Shown here one piece after another: positions 53,401-63,079 of a stretch of 64,000 bases of DNA. Position 1 is the first letter of the stretch, and the number at the start of each line of letters is the position of its first letter. Position numbers and translations under genes: made by a program. Below the pieces are notes generated by a model, which had not been told where the DNA came from, did no database searches, and was given only the letters and a program-made list of their open reading frames with translations. The stretch comes from Gallaecimonas sp. GXIMD4217 (GTDB taxonomy: Bacteria; Pseudomonadota; Gammaproteobacteria; Enterobacterales; Gallaecimonadaceae), in assembly GCF_038087665.1 (NCBI RefSeq), contig NZ_CP149925.1, positions 1,551,236-1,615,235 of the forward strand, written 5' to 3'.

Positions 53401-55248
53401 CTGGTGGCGGCCTTCAACCACATGCACATCTTCATCGATCCCAACCCGGATGCGGCCAAGAGCCATGAAGAGCGCAAGCGCATGTTCGAGCTGCCCCGTT
53501 CCACCTGGGAGGACTACAACAAGGAGCTGATCTCCGAAGGTGGCGGTATCTTCAGCCGTGCCGCCAAGTCCATCAAGCTGACTCCGGAAATCAAGAAACT
53601 GGTCGGCACCAAGAAGGCCAGCATGACCCCCAACGAGCTGATCAAGGCGTTGCTGCAGGCCGAAGTGGACCTGATCTGGAACGGCGGTATCGGCACCTAC
53701 GTCAAGGGCAGCAGCGAGTCCCACGCCGAAGTGGGCGACCGTGCCAACGATGCGGTGCGCATCAACGGCAAGGAGCTGCGCGCCAAGGTGGTGGGCGAGG
53801 GCGGTAACCTGGGCCTGACCCAGCTGGGCCGTATCGAATATGCCCTCAATGGCGGCCGCATCAACACCGACTTCATCGACAACGTCGGCGGCGTGGATTG
53901 CTCCGACAACGAGGTCAACATCAAGATCCTGCTCAACAGCCTGGTCAACAGCGGCGATCTGACCCGCAAGCAGCGCGACCAGCTGCTGTACGACATGACC
54001 GACGAAGTGGCGCTGATGGTGCTGGAAGACTGCTACGAGCAGACCCATTCCATCTCCATCACCGAGCTGCGTGGCGGCGGCGCCCTCAAGGAGCAGATGC
54101 GCTTCCTGCACGAGCTGGAGAAGGCCGGCAAGCTGGACAGGGCCCTGGAGTTCCTGCCCACCGACGACGAGCTGGCCGAGCGCGCAGCCCAGGGCCGTGG
54201 CCTGACCCGTCCCGAACTGTCGGTGCTGATCGCCTACGGCAAGATGGTGCTGAAGGAGCAGCTGGTGGTGCCGGAAATCACCGAAGACGCCTTCCTGAGC
54301 CGCCTGCTCAAGACCTCCTTCCCGCAGGTACTGCAGGAGCGCTTCGCCGACGCCATGGAGCAGCACCCGCTGCGCGGCGAGATCATCGCCACCCAGCTGG
54401 CCAACCGCATCACCAACGACATGGGCCTGAACTTCGTCTCCCGCATGATGGACGAAACCGGTGCCACCGTGGCCGAGATCGCCGCCAGCTACGCCATGGC
54501 CGCCGAGGTATTCAAGCTGCGTGAGCTGTGGAACGACATCACCGCTCTGGACAACCAGATCGACGCCGATGTCCAGACCGAGCTGCTGTTCGAGGCCCGC
54601 CGCACCGTGCGCCGTGCCGCCCGCTGGTTCCTGCGCAACCGCGACAAGGGCCAGAGCATCGAAGAGGGTATCGCCTCCTACGCCGAAACCTTCAACGATA
54701 TCGCCGAAAAGCTGTTCGACTACGTCACCGAAGACGAGCAGAAGGGCATCGCCAGCGCACAGCAGAAGCTGGAAGACAAGGGTGTGCCGGCGACGGTGGC
54801 CGAGCGTGTCAGCCGCCTGTCCAGCCTGTTCTCCACCATGGATATCGCCGAAGTGGCGGTCGACCAGGGCAAGCCGGTCAACCTGGTGGCCAACACCTAC
54901 TACAAGCTGGGTGCCCGCCTGGGGCTGCACTGGTTCCTGGATCAGATCAACCGCCAGCCGGTGGACAACCATTGGCAGGCCCTGGCCCGCGCCTCCTACC
55001 GCGAGGAACTGGACTGGCACCAGCGCATGCTGACCTCTGCCGTGCTGGGCCTGTGCGACGACGCCTTCTGCCAGACCGAGGAAGTGGTCGATACCTGGCT
55101 GGAGGAGAACGACGCCATCCTGACCCGCTGGAACCAGATGCTGGCCGAGTTCCGCTCCACCCAGAGCCACGAGTTCGCCAAGTTCTCCGTGGCCCTGCGT
55201 GAACTGGGCATCCTGATCCACAACTGTCAGCCGGTGCACGCCGCCTGA
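50401..55248 (+). CDS. gdhB: NAD-specific glutamate dehydrogenase, large (180 kDa) class
   Basis: A 1615-residue NAD-dependent glutamate dehydrogenase that oxidises glutamate to 2-oxoglutarate and ammonia, a catabolic enzyme. N-terminal ACT-like regulatory regions (about 1-600) precede the catalytic core. The core shows [35 protein letters not shown] (substrate Lys), [13 protein letters not shown] and [14 protein letters not shown]. The C-terminal extension has [15 protein letters not shown]. Length matches the Pseudomonas gdhB class (about 1620 aa). The 223-base upstream gap has an inverted repeat, CTTTAC/GTAAAG (50302-50319). TAAGGAAAGAG precedes the ATG. Confidence 0.96.
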   Translation: MALIDGHSSVLLDNVCKLIHSKVSSDRAPLVASFVQKLYGTMSVDDFQGRSDSDLYGAAMSLWNSLEHKKAGESFIRVFNPEVSRHGWQSSHTIVEIIHDDMPFLVDSVRMALSRHGVTAHLLLHMPMGLTYDDSNKVQAIHSPNEVEGARAETVFLIEIDRQTEEGVIKALTEELDSVLRDVTLSVNDWQPMRAKLDEVIHRLEKEKTPASQEELDESVAFLKWVVDHNFTLMGYRYYEIAPVEGDIEIRPHLDTSLGLMGASEKGHVRALSSLGESAREEALNKNLLVLTKTNSKSRVHRPAYIDYIGVKRFDAKGKVIGEDRFIGLYASSVYNNSAMQIPHIKQKLDRIMAGSGFAKGSHAYKALLNILETYPRDELIQAKEHELRQIGLGVLQMQERDMTRLFIRKDVFGRYYSCMVFVTKERYNTQLRIDSQKILAEALGSDEEVEFNTYFSESVLARTHYLVRVKDTDTDINVKEIEANLIEAARSWEDKLEAVLLSHHGEAMGKKLTRKYVQAFPRSYKEEVVPGTAAVDIAQLEALSDEHQLGMLFYRPQEAADTRLVKLKLFHKDQPIYLSDVLPMLENMGLRIIGERPYQVQSADGHPYWVLDFAMEHVGRTELNLEESQHRFQEAFARVWSGDFEDDGFNRLVLGAGLTGREVVILRAYAKYMRQIGVTFSQAYIEETLDRYPDIATMLVKLFSKRFDPKKPGTEKQLEKLESQIIEALEHVSNLDDDRIIRGYVELINATIRTNFFQGDADGNEKPYISFKVRPSEISDMPLPLPAFEIFVYSPRVEGVHLRGGKVARGGLRWSDRREDFRTEVLGLVKAQQVKNTVIVPVGAKGGFVCKKLPTEGGREAFFQEGQECYKTFIRALLDITDNIVDGEVVHPQNVVRHDEDDTYLVVAADKGTATFSDIANGIAEEYGFWLGDAFASGGSIGYDHKKMGITARGAWESVKRHFRELGVDCQSTDFTCIAIGDMAGDVFGNGMLLSKHTRLVAAFNHMHIFIDPNPDAAKSHEERKRMFELPRSTWEDYNKELISEGGGIFSRAAKSIKLTPEIKKLVGTKKASMTPNELIKALLQAEVDLIWNGGIGTYVKGSSESHAEVGDRANDAVRINGKELRAKVVGEGGNLGLTQLGRIEYALNGGRINTDFIDNVGGVDCSDNEVNIKILLNSLVNSGDLTRKQRDQLLYDMTDEVALMVLEDCYEQTHSISITELRGGGALKEQMRFLHELEKAGKLDRALEFLPTDDELAERAAQGRGLTRPELSVLIAYGKMVLKEQLVVPEITEDAFLSRLLKTSFPQVLQERFADAMEQHPLRGEIIATQLANRITNDMGLNFVSRMMDETGATVAEIAASYAMAAEVFKLRELWNDITALDNQIDADVQTELLFEARRTVRRAARWFLRNRDKGQSIEEGIASYAETFNDIAEKLFDYVTEDEQKGIASAQQKLEDKGVPATVAERVSRLSSLFSTMDIAEVAVDQGKPVNLVANTYYKLGARLGLHWFLDQINRQPVDNHWQALARASYREELDWHQRMLTSAVLGLCDDAFCQTEEVVDTWLEENDAILTRWNQMLAEFRSTQSHEFAKFSVALRELGILIHNCQPVHAA

Positions 55249-55263
55249 TCCCGTTAGACAATG

Positions 55264-55293
55264 AAAACCTCGGCCCAGGCCGAGGTTTTTTTT
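55264..55293. terminator. Intrinsic terminator after gdhB
   Basis: AAAA, CCTCGGC (55268-55274), loop CCAG, GCCGAGG (55279-55285) and eight T. Confidence 0.92.
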
Positions 55294-55304
55294 GGAGAAA
55301 AACC

Positions 55305-56315
55305 ATGTATTCGCTGATGCGCAACGTCCTGTTCAAGTGCGACCCCGAATGGTCCCACGATTTCACCCTGGGCCAGCTCAAGTGGCTGGGCCGTTCGCCC
55401 CTGAAGGGCCTGCTGGGCCCCAGCATCCAGGACAAGCCGGTGCAGCTCCTGGGCCTGACCTTCAGCAACCCGGTGGGCCTGGCCGCCGGCCTCGACAAGA
55501 ACGGCGCCTGTATCGATGCCTTTGCCGCCATGGGCTTCGGCTTTATCGAGGTCGGTACCGTCACCCCCAGGCCCCAGCCCGGCAACCCCAAGCCGCGCCT
55601 GTTCCGGCTGCCCGAGGCCCACGCCATCATCAACCGCATGGGCTTCAACAACGACGGCGTCGACCAGCTGGTGGCCAACGTCAAGGCCGCCAACTACCGG
55701 GGCGTGCTGGGCATCAACATCGGCAAGAACAAGGACACGCCGGTGGAAGAGGGCACCCAGGACTACCTGATCTGCCTGGACAAGGTCTATGAGCTGGCCT
55801 CCTATGTCACCATCAACATCTCCTCCCCCAACACCCCGGGCCTGCGCAGCCTCCAGTACGGCGAGGCCTTCGACGAGCTGCTCTCGGCCCTCAAGGCGCG
55901 CCAGGGCGAGCTGGCCGAAAAGCACGGCCGCTACGTGCCGCTGCTGGTGAAGATAGCCCCGGATCTGAACCTGGAAGAACTCAAGTCCATCGCCGATTGC
56001 CTGCTCAGGCACCGGATGGACGGCGTGATCGCCACCAACACCACCCTGGATCGGGATCAGGTGGCGGATCTGCAGCACGGCCAGGAGGCCGGCGGCCTGT
56101 CCGGCCGGCCGGTTCGCAGCAAGAGCACCAGTATCATCCGCGAGCTCAAGGCCATGGTCGGCGAGGCCCTGCCCATCATCGGCGTGGGCGGTATCGACTC
56201 GGCCGAGGCGGCCCAGGAAAAACTGGATGCCGGCGCCGCTCTGGTGCAGATCTACACCGGCTTCATCTATGAAGGACCCGAGTTGATCAAGAGGATCGTC
56301 GACGGGATCAAATGA
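55305..56315 (+). CDS. pyrD: Dihydroorotate dehydrogenase (quinone), class 2
   Basis: PyrD oxidises dihydroorotate to orotate with FMN and passes the electrons to membrane quinone. The amphipathic N-terminal helix ([22 protein letters not shown]) places it in class 2. [15 protein letters not shown], the catalytic-Ser region [14 protein letters not shown] and [16 protein letters not shown] are conserved. Length is 336 aa, as in E. coli. GGAGAAAAACC precedes the ATG. zapC follows, as ycbW follows pyrD in E. coli. Confidence 0.97.
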   Translation: MYSLMRNVLFKCDPEWSHDFTLGQLKWLGRSPLKGLLGPSIQDKPVQLLGLTFSNPVGLAAGLDKNGACIDAFAAMGFGFIEVGTVTPRPQPGNPKPRLFRLPEAHAIINRMGFNNDGVDQLVANVKAANYRGVLGINIGKNKDTPVEEGTQDYLICLDKVYELASYVTINISSPNTPGLRSLQYGEAFDELLSALKARQGELAEKHGRYVPLLVKIAPDLNLEELKSIADCLLRHRMDGVIATNTTLDRDQVADLQHGQEAGGLSGRPVRSKSTSIIRELKAMVGEALPIIGVGGIDSAEAAQEKLDAGAALVQIYTGFIYEGPELIKRIVDGIK

Positions 56316-56371
56316 TCCTTTCTCGATCCCTTGACATTTTAGAAAAACCTTTAAATTTCAGGATCATGCTG

Positions 56372-56377
56372 TATAAT
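56372..56377 (+). promoter_or_regulatory. zapC promoter -10 element
   Basis: An exact TATAAT 28 bases before the zapC ATG, in an AT-rich gap. A perfect TTGACA lies at 56331-56336, too far away (35 bases) to pair with it, but it could serve a second start. Confidence 0.55.
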
Positions 56378-56405
56378 TTTTAGCATGTGTCAGGGAGGCG
56401 CAAGC

Positions 56406-56951
56406 ATGATTCTGGAGCCGAAACACGACTGGACATGGCATTTCGACGACGCCACGGACCGCCTGGAGTTACATCTGGGCGAGCTGTGCTTTGTCACGCC
56501 TTATCACGCCAGCCTGTTGATACCGGATGCAAGGCGAGGCGCCCAGTTCGACATGGACGACGCCGACTACTACCGGCAGGTACTGGAGGCGCTGGCGCTC
56601 AACGAGGGCTGGTCCGCCCCCGAGCGGGTGCAGATCGCCCTCAACGCCTGCGCCATCCGCCGCTTCGCCAAGCCGACCATGCCCAGGAGCTGGTTCTTCG
56701 CCGAGAACCCCCAGGGCCGAGCCCAGGTGCAGGGGCCGGCCCTGCTGTCGTTGCAGACCCCCTTTGGCCGCGGCCAGTGCCTGGCGGTGGAGTGCTTCGA
56801 CAGCAGCACCCTGTGCATGCTGCTGGAGGCGCCCCTGGCGCTGTCGGAGCGCAAGACCATGGCCCCCTTCGACGTGGTCAAGGTCATGAACGACCGCCTC
56901 TGGCCCTCCCAGTGGCAGATCAGGCGCAGCCAATACCGGGCCGTCGGTTAA
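56406..56951 (+). CDS. zapC: Cell division protein ZapC
   Basis: ZapC bundles FtsZ filaments at the Z-ring. The 181-aa protein aligns by eye with E. coli ZapC in DWTWHFDDATDRLELHL, LNACAIRRFAKPTMPRSWFF and the C-terminal VKVMNDRLWPS. The start at 56406 has GGGAGG 7 bases ahead; an upstream in-frame ATG at 56385 overlaps that site. It is located right after pyrD, as in enterobacteria. The end overlaps the convergent LysR gene by 4 bases. Confidence 0.9.
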   Translation: MILEPKHDWTWHFDDATDRLELHLGELCFVTPYHASLLIPDARRGAQFDMDDADYYRQVLEALALNEGWSAPERVQIALNACAIRRFAKPTMPRSWFFAENPQGRAQVQGPALLSLQTPFGRGQCLAVECFDSSTLCMLLEAPLALSERKTMAPFDVVKVMNDRLWPSQWQIRRSQYRAVG

Positions 56952-57853
56952 CCGGCGGCCTTCACCAATGACAGGGGCTTTTGCGCCTCGCGTTTCAACC
57001 ATTGCCTGAACGCCCTCACCAGGGGCTCCTTCATCCGCCACCCCTTGCAGCCGAAGGTAAAGACCAGATCCGTTTCCGCCTGGGGCCAGGGCAGGGCCAC
57101 CAGCCGGCCCAGGCGAATGTCGTCGGCGACGATGAAATCCGGTGCCAGGGCGATGCCCTGGGCGCAGATGGCCGCCTCTATGGCCAGCAGCAGGTGACTG
57201 AAACGGCGCCGCCTGGCCCCGGCCGGCAGGGCGATACCGGTCTTCCTTTCCCAGAGCTGCCAGTCGGTCGGCCAAGTCTCCTCCACCACCTCCAGGATGA
57301 CCGGGCTGCCCGCGCCTAGGGCCTCGGGTGCATCCGGCATGGCCATATGGGGTGAGCAGACCGCCACCAGCCGCTCCCGGTGCAGCGGCTCGCCGACAAA
57401 GCCCGGGGGCAGGGGCCCATGGGTGATCAGCAGCTCCGCCTGGCTGCGTTCGATATCGGCCAGCTCCGCCTTCATCTCCAGCTCCAGATGCCAGTCCGGG
57501 TGACGGCTCTCGAACTTGGGCAGCCTCGGGATCAGCCACTTGGTGGCAAAGCTGGAAAACACCGCCAGGCGCAACCGCACTCCCTCTTCGCCGCGTAGCT
57601 GGGCGGTCAAGCGCCCGATCTCCTGCAGCAGGGGGCTGATCCCGGCAAAGTAACGCGTTCCGGCCTCGGTGAGGAGCTGGCGCCGTCCCTGGCGGCTGAA
57701 CAGCGGCTCACCCAGATAGGCCTCCAGTGTCCTCAGCTGGTGGCTGACGGCACTGGCGCTGATGTTGAGTTCCTGGGCCGCCTGTTGGAAGTGGCCGAGC
57801 CGGGCGGCGGCTTCGAACACCTGCAGCGCCCGCAGCGGGGGCAACCTGTTCAT
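56948..57853 (-). CDS. LysR family transcriptional regulator (GcvA-like)
   Basis: 301 aa. The N-terminal winged helix-turn-helix (LPPLRALQVFEAAARLGHFQQAAQELNIS..AVSHQLRTLE) has the LPPL..L..FE start and SAVSHQ wording of the GcvA/AmpR subgroup. The rest is a periplasmic-binding-like effector domain (from about residue 92). It is divergent from an EamA exporter gene across 92 bases, a common regulator-target arrangement. The effector is unknown. Confidence 0.92.
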   Translation of the reverse strand: MNRLPPLRALQVFEAAARLGHFQQAAQELNISASAVSHQLRTLEAYLGEPLFSRQGRRQLLTEAGTRYFAGISPLLQEIGRLTAQLRGEEGVRLRLAVFSSFATKWLIPRLPKFESRHPDWHLELEMKAELADIERSQAELLITHGPLPPGFVGEPLHRERLVAVCSPHMAMPDAPEALGAGSPVILEVVEETWPTDWQLWERKTGIALPAGARRRRFSHLLLAIEAAICAQGIALAPDFIVADDIRLGRLVALPWPQAETDLVFTFGCKGWRMKEPLVRAFRQWLKREAQKPLSLVKAAG

Positions 57854-57945
57854 TATTTAGAATTACTCAAGTGAAAGGCTGATAAGTCAATTTTTCTTAA
57901 ATGCTAACAGGGCTAGAGTGCGGCCTCCAGCACTAAGGAGGTCCC
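57854..57945. promoter_or_regulatory. Divergent control region of the LysR and EamA genes
   Basis: AT-rich, 92 bases. TTTAG-AATTA-CTCAA (57856-57870) is an imperfect dyad of LysR type, 2 bases from the regulator's start codon, where autoregulation would be expected. AAGGAGG precedes the EamA ATG. Confidence 0.4.
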
Positions 57946-58800
57946 ATGTCACAGTCTCTGCTTGCGCTGCTGATCCTGATCGGCGGCAATGTCTTTTCCA
58001 CCCTCTATGACGTGGTGATCAAGGCCCTGGGCGAGGGGGCACCTGTGTTCCTGTTCCTGGTGCTGCGCCAGGGCATGGCGACGCTGCTGCTGTTGCCCAG
58101 CTGGCAGCGCCAGCCCAGGGCCAGGCGTTTCCACGGGCCCGCCCTTCGCCTGCATGGGCTGCGGGCGGCGGTGGCGCTGCTGGGGGCGGTGGCGCTGATC
58201 CAGGCCCTGACCCATTTGCCGCTGGCCACCGCCAGCGCGCTGTTCTTCTCGGCGCCGCTGCAGACGGTGCTGCTGGGGGCGCTGCTCTTTGGCGAGCGGC
58301 CGGGCCGGATCACCACCCTGGCCACCCTGCTGGGTTTTGTTGGCGTGCTGGTGATCCTGAGGCCGGGCGAGATCAACCTGTACGGTATCCTGGCCTTCCT
58401 GGCCGGTACCAGCCTGGCGCTGTCCAACCTGCTGCTGCGCCGCCTGCCCCAGGAGGAAAGCAGCACCAACACCCTGCTGATGATGCAGGTGCTGGGGTTG
58501 CCGGTCCTGGCGCTACTGGCCTGGTTAGAGCAGGGCAGCCTTTCCTGGCACCTGGTCGGCGTGGCGGCCCTGGCCAATGGCCTGCTGCTCATCTACCAGT
58601 GGTGCTGCGTGCGGGCCTACCGGCTGGCGCCGGCCTCGGACATCGCCAGCGGTGAATTCGCCGGCCTGTTGTTTGCGGTGCTGTTCGGTCTGTTGTTCTT
58701 CGGTGAGGTGCCGGATCTGCCCATGCTGCTGGGGGCGCTGCTGGTGGTGGCGCCGATGATCTGGGCGAATCGTCGCCGTCCGGCCGCGGTAACGGACTGA
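57946..58800 (+). CDS. EamA family (DMT superfamily) transporter
   Basis: 284 aa with ten predicted hydrophobic segments in two EamA repeats (about residues 5-138 and 148-278). Repeat ends such as ATASALFFSAPLQTVLLGALLFGERP and DIASGEFAGLLFAVLFGLLFFGEVP are typical. Relatives export amino acids or other small metabolites. The adjacent divergent LysR gene suggests substrate-responsive control. AAGGAGG 5 bases ahead fixes the start. Confidence 0.9.
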   Translation: MSQSLLALLILIGGNVFSTLYDVVIKALGEGAPVFLFLVLRQGMATLLLLPSWQRQPRARRFHGPALRLHGLRAAVALLGAVALIQALTHLPLATASALFFSAPLQTVLLGALLFGERPGRITTLATLLGFVGVLVILRPGEINLYGILAFLAGTSLALSNLLLRRLPQEESSTNTLLMMQVLGLPVLALLAWLEQGSLSWHLVGVAALANGLLLIYQWCCVRAYRLAPASDIASGEFAGLLFAVLFGLLFFGEVPDLPMLLGALLVVAPMIWANRRRPAAVTD

Positions 58801-58806
58801 CAATCT

Positions 58807-58836
58807 TTGTGGGGGCAGTGGCCTTGCCGGTATAAT
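58807..58836 (+). promoter_or_regulatory. rlmKL operon promoter
   Basis: TTGTGG (58807-58812), an 18-base spacer and exact TATAAT (58831-58836), 28 bases before the rlmKL start codon. Confidence 0.6.
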
Positions 58837-58864
58837 CCCGGGTCTGACCGTCAGGGAATCCACA

Positions 58865-60961
58865 ATGTCTCAACTTTTCGTTACCTGCGCTCCCGGTGTG
58901 GAGCCCATTCTCGTCGATGAACTTGCCGGCCTCGGCATCGAGGCCAAGGCCGGTCGCGGCGGCGTCAAGGCCGAAGCCGATCTTAAGGCGGCCTATCAGA
59001 TCTGCCTCTGGTCGCGCCTGGCCAGCCGCGTGCTCTGGCCCCTGGTGGAAGGCGAAGCCGAAGACGGCGATGCCGTTTACGAGCTGGCCGCCTCGGTGGA
59101 TTGGCCCAGCCAGTTTGCGGTGTCCAAGCGCTTCGCCGTGGATTTTACCGGTACCTCCAAGGCCATCCGCCACTCCCAGTTCGGTGCCCAGAAGGTCAAG
59201 GACGCCATCGTCGACGTGTTCCGTGAAGACAGCGGCCGCCGCCCCAGCGTCGACGTCAAGGAGCCGGAGATCCGCGTTCACGCCCACCTGGGACGCTCCA
59301 GGCTGCAGATCTACCTGGACCTGGCCGGCAAGCCCCTGCACCAGCGCGGCTATCGCCAGCAGGCCGGCGTGGCGCCCATGAAGGAAAACCTGGCCGCCGC
59401 CATCCTCTACCGCCTTGGCTGGCACAAGGGCGGTTTCGAGGCCCTGGTGGATCCCCTGTGCGGTTCCGGCACCCTGGTCATCGAAGCGGCGCTGATGGCC
59501 GGTAACAGGGCGCCTGGTCTCAGGCGCGGCTTCGCCTTCGAGCACTGGCTGGGGCACCGCAAGAGCCTGTGGAGCGAGCTGGTCGAAGCGGCCATCGACG
59601 CCGCCATCCCCATCAAGGCCAGCCTGACCGGTTACGACATGGACAAGCGGGTCATCGAGAAGGCCCGCATCAATGCCAAGGAGGCCGGCATCGGCCGCAA
59701 TGTCACCTTCACCACCCAGTCCCTGGGCGAGCTGGGCCGACCGGCCGAAAGCCACGGCCTGCTGGTATGCAACCCGCCCTACGGCGAGCGCCTGGGTGAC
59801 AGTGCCGAGGTGCTGGGCCTTTACCACCTGCTGGGCAGCAAGTTGAGGCTGTTCCAGGGCTGGAAGGCCGGGGTCTACACAGGTGCACCAGAGAGCCTGC
59901 GCCAGCTGAAACTGGTCAAGGACAAGCAGTGGCAGCTCAATAACGGTGCCCTGGAATGTGTGCTGGCGTCCTATTCTGTCGACGAGAGCCAGGGCGAAAT
60001 GAGCCAGGGCCTGCCCAAGGTGGTGGAGCCCTTCGTCAACCGCCTCAAGAAGAACCTGGTGCATCTGCAGAAGTGGGCGAAAAGAGAAGGGGTGGATGCC
60101 TACCGCCTCTACGATGCCGACCTGCCGGAATTCAATGCCGCCATCGACCGCTACGGCGACCATGTGGTCATCCAGGAGTATGCGGCGCCCAAGACCATTG
60201 ACCCGGCCAAGGCGGCGAAGCGCCTGCAGGACATGATCCTGGCGGTGATGGATGTGACCGGCGTCAGTCCCAAGAACCTGGCGGTGAAAACCCGCACGCG
60301 CCAGAGCGGCAAGAACCAGTACGAAAAGCTGCACGCCCGAAAGGAATTCATGCAGGTGCAGGAATACGGCGTACGCTGCCGGGTCAACCTCTACGACTAC
60401 CTGGACACCGGTCTGTTCCTGGATCACCGCCTGACCCGCAAGATGCTGGGCGAGATGGCCGGCGGCAAGCGCTTTTTGAACCTGTTCTGCTATACGGGCA
60501 CCGCCACCCTGCATGCGGCCCGGGGCGGCGCCATCAGCACCACCTCCGTGGACATGTCCAAGACCTACCTGAACTGGGCCCAGGACAACATGAGGGTGAA
60601 CGGATTCACCGGCCCCAACCACCATTTCGTGCAGGAGAACTGCATCAAGTGGCTGAAGCTGGGCCGGGACCAGTTCGACCTCATCTTCGTGGATCCGCCC
60701 ACCTTCTCCAACTCCAAGCGCATGGAAGACAGCTTCGACGTCCAGCGTGACCACGTGGCGCTGCTCAGGGCCATCAAGGCCCGCCTGGTCCCAGGTGGTG
60801 AGGTGGTGTTTTCCAACAACAAGCGCCACTTCAAGCTCGACCAGGCGGCCCTGGAGGACATGGGCTTCGAGGTCAAGGACATCAGCCGCCAGACCCTGCC
60901 GGAAGACTACAAGCGCAACCCCCATATCCATGTCTGCTACCTGCTGAGGAGCAAGGCATGA
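58865..60961 (+). CDS. rlmL: Bifunctional 23S rRNA methyltransferase RlmKL (m2G2445 and m7G2069)
   Basis: A fused enzyme of 698 aa (E. coli 702). The N-terminal THUMP domain and RlmL methyltransferase (about residues 1-385) show DPLCGSGTLVIEAALMA and NPPYGERLGD. The C-terminal RlmK part (about 390-698) shows LNLFCYTGTATLHAARGGA and FVDPPTFSNSKRM. Both SAM sites look intact. It heads the rlmKL-grx-uup-DUF3466 group and overlaps the next gene by 4 bases. Confidence 0.96.
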   Translation: MSQLFVTCAPGVEPILVDELAGLGIEAKAGRGGVKAEADLKAAYQICLWSRLASRVLWPLVEGEAEDGDAVYELAASVDWPSQFAVSKRFAVDFTGTSKAIRHSQFGAQKVKDAIVDVFREDSGRRPSVDVKEPEIRVHAHLGRSRLQIYLDLAGKPLHQRGYRQQAGVAPMKENLAAAILYRLGWHKGGFEALVDPLCGSGTLVIEAALMAGNRAPGLRRGFAFEHWLGHRKSLWSELVEAAIDAAIPIKASLTGYDMDKRVIEKARINAKEAGIGRNVTFTTQSLGELGRPAESHGLLVCNPPYGERLGDSAEVLGLYHLLGSKLRLFQGWKAGVYTGAPESLRQLKLVKDKQWQLNNGALECVLASYSVDESQGEMSQGLPKVVEPFVNRLKKNLVHLQKWAKREGVDAYRLYDADLPEFNAAIDRYGDHVVIQEYAAPKTIDPAKAAKRLQDMILAVMDVTGVSPKNLAVKTRTRQSGKNQYEKLHARKEFMQVQEYGVRCRVNLYDYLDTGLFLDHRLTRKMLGEMAGGKRFLNLFCYTGTATLHAARGGAISTTSVDMSKTYLNWAQDNMRVNGFTGPNHHFVQENCIKWLKLGRDQFDLIFVDPPTFSNSKRMEDSFDVQRDHVALLRAIKARLVPGGEVVFSNNKRHFKLDQAALEDMGFEVKDISRQTLPEDYKRNPHIHVCYLLRSKA

Positions 60962-61185
60962 CTCTGATCCTCTATTCCACAGACGGCTGCCACCTCTGTG
61001 ACGAGGCCAAGGCCCTGGCCGACGGCCTGGCCCTGCAGCTGGAGGTGCGCGACATCATGGACCAGCCGGCCTGGCTGGATGCCTACCGTATCCGCATCCC
61101 GGTGCTGGTGCGTGATGACGGAGCCGAGCTGGGCTGGCCCTTTGACGGTGACAGGCTGAAGGAGTTTGCCCATGGCGCTGATTAA
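60958..61185 (+). CDS. Glutaredoxin-like family protein (DUF836)
   Basis: A 75-residue thioredoxin-fold protein with redox motif CHLC (C11, C14) after LILYSTDG and the cis-Pro in RIRIPVLV. The family is annotated as glutaredoxin-like; its partner is unknown. The start overlaps the rlmKL stop by 4 bases and the end overlaps the uup start by 14 bases. In Vibrio and Shewanella the same small gene also lies between rlmKL and uup. Confidence 0.9.
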   Translation: MTLILYSTDGCHLCDEAKALADGLALQLEVRDIMDQPAWLDAYRIRIPVLVRDDGAELGWPFDGDRLKEFAHGAD

Positions 61186-63079
61186 TCTCAAGGACGCCTA
61201 CCTGTCCTTTTCCGACGCCCCCCTGCTAGACAATACCGGCTTCACCCTGGAGCAAAACGAGCGGCTGTGCCTGGTCGGCCGTAACGGTACCGGCAAGTCG
61301 ACCCTGATGAAGGTGCTGGCCGGCGACATGGCCCTGGACGACGGCGACTACCAGCTGGTACAGGGCACCAAGGTGGCACGCCTGGACCAGGATCCGCCGC
61401 CACGGGCCGACGAAAGCGCCTTCCATTACGTGGCCTCCGGCCTGGCCGACCAGGGCGAGTTGATCAGCCAATACCACGACACCAGCCAGGCCCTGGCCAA
61501 GAGTCCCGATGACAACCAGCTCATCAACCGCCTGGCCCGGCTCCAGGAAGAGCTGGACAGCCAGGGCGGCTGGCAGCTGGAGCAGCAGGTGGCCCGGGCC
61601 CTCAGCCAGGTGGGCCTGACCGGCGACGAGACCCTGGCCAACCTCAGCGGTGGCTGGCTCCGCCGTGTGGCCCTGGCCAGGGCGCTGGTTACCGAGCCGG
61701 ACGTGCTGCTGCTGGACGAACCCACCAACCATCTGGACATAGACGGTATCGACTGGCTGGAAAGCTTCATCAAGGGTTACCAGGGTGCCATCCTCTTCAT
61801 CAGCCACGACCGTCAGTTCATCCGCCGGGTGGCCACCGGCATCCTCGACCTGGACAGGGGCAAGCTGACCCGCTTCGACCTGGGCTACGACGCCTACCTT
61901 GAGGCCAAGGCCGAAGCGTTGCGGGTAGAGGAGGAGCACAACGCCCTGTTCGACAAGAAGCTGGCTCAGGAAGAGGCCTGGATCCGCCAGGGCATCAAGG
62001 CCAGGCGCACCCGCAACGAGGGCCGCGTCCGGGCCCTGAAGAAGATGCGCGACGAGCATGCCGCCCGCCGCAAGGTCACCGGCAAGGCCCGTGGCCAGGT
62101 GGAAGAAGCCGCCAAGTCCGGCAAGCTGGTCTTTGAGGTGACCGGGCTTCAATATGCCGTGGATGGCAAGGCGCTGGTGAATAACCTGGAGCTGTTGGTC
62201 CAGCGCGGCGACCGTGTGGCCCTGGTGGGCCCCAATGGCTGCGGCAAGACCACCTTGGTCCGCCTGCTGCTCGACCAGCTCAAGCCCGATGCCGGCAAGG
62301 TTCGCCAGGGTACCAACCTGGAGGTGGCCTATTTCGACCAGCACCGGGCGGTGCTGGATCCGCAGCTGTCGGCCGTGGACCAGGTGGCAGACGGCAAGCA
62401 GGAAGCCATGATCGGTGGCCGCTCCCGACATGTGCTGGGCTACCTGCAGGACTTTCTCTTTACCCCGGCCAGGGCCAGGGTGCCGGTCAGGGCCCTGTCC
62501 GGTGGTGAACGTAACCGCTTGTTGCTGGCCAAGCTTTTCCTGAAGCCGTCGAACCTGCTGGTCCTTGACGAGCCCACCAACGATCTGGATATTGAGACCC
62601 TTGAGCTCTTGGAAGAGCTGCTGGCCGACTACCAGGGCACGGTGCTGCTGGTCAGCCACGACCGGGCCTTTATCGACGCCACCGCCACCAGTACCCTGTG
62701 GTTTGCGGGGCAGGGCAGCATAGAGGTGCATGCCGGTGGCTACAGCGACGCTGCCGCCGCCCGGGCCCGACAGCAGCAGCTTGACCCCGAGCCGGTCAAG
62801 GCCAGTCCCAAGGCCCAGGACAAGCCCAAAAAGAGCAACAAACTCAGCTACAAGCTGAAACTGGAACTGGAAGCCCTTCCAGAGAAGATGGAACAGTTGG
62901 AAGCGGCCATGGTCGAATTGCAGGCGCAGATCAACGCGCCCGACTTTTTTTCCCAGCCGGTAGAGCAGACCCAGCCCTTGTTGGACAAGTTGGCTGAGGT
63001 CGAGGCTGAACTGGATGCGGCCTTTAACCGCTGGGAAGAGCTGGAAGCACAACAAAACGCAGTGCAGGAAAACGCATGA
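61172..63079 (+). CDS. uup: ABC-F ATPase Uup
   Basis: ABC-F proteins lack membrane domains and act on ribosomes; Uup affects transposon excision and branched DNA intermediates in E. coli. Two ATPase domains have Walker A GRNGTGKST and GPNGCGKTT, signatures LSGGWLRRV and LSGGERNRL, and Walker B LLLDEPTNHLD and LVLDEPTNDLD. A C-terminal coiled coil (about residues 550-635) is the Uup DNA-binding tail. ATG at 61172 has AAGGAG 7 bases ahead. Length is 635 aa, as in E. coli. Confidence 0.95.
   Translation: MALINLKDAYLSFSDAPLLDNTGFTLEQNERLCLVGRNGTGKSTLMKVLAGDMALDDGDYQLVQGTKVARLDQDPPPRADESAFHYVASGLADQGELISQYHDTSQALAKSPDDNQLINRLARLQEELDSQGGWQLEQQVARALSQVGLTGDETLANLSGGWLRRVALARALVTEPDVLLLDEPTNHLDIDGIDWLESFIKGYQGAILFISHDRQFIRRVATGILDLDRGKLTRFDLGYDAYLEAKAEALRVEEEHNALFDKKLAQEEAWIRQGIKARRTRNEGRVRALKKMRDEHAARRKVTGKARGQVEEAAKSGKLVFEVTGLQYAVDGKALVNNLELLVQRGDRVALVGPNGCGKTTLVRLLLDQLKPDAGKVRQGTNLEVAYFDQHRAVLDPQLSAVDQVADGKQEAMIGGRSRHVLGYLQDFLFTPARARVPVRALSGGERNRLLLAKLFLKPSNLLVLDEPTNDLDIETLELLEELLADYQGTVLLVSHDRAFIDATATSTLWFAGQGSIEVHAGGYSDAAAARARQQQLDPEPVKASPKAQDKPKKSNKLSYKLKLELEALPEKMEQLEAAMVELQAQINAPDFFSQPVEQTQPLLDKLAEVEAELDAAFNRWEELEAQQNAVQENA

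Noticed and set aside
51736-55239. 1167-aa minus-strand frame over gdhB
   Set aside because: It is a shadow of the third codon positions of gdhB. The composition is abnormal (His/Gly/Leu/Val) and no start signals are present.
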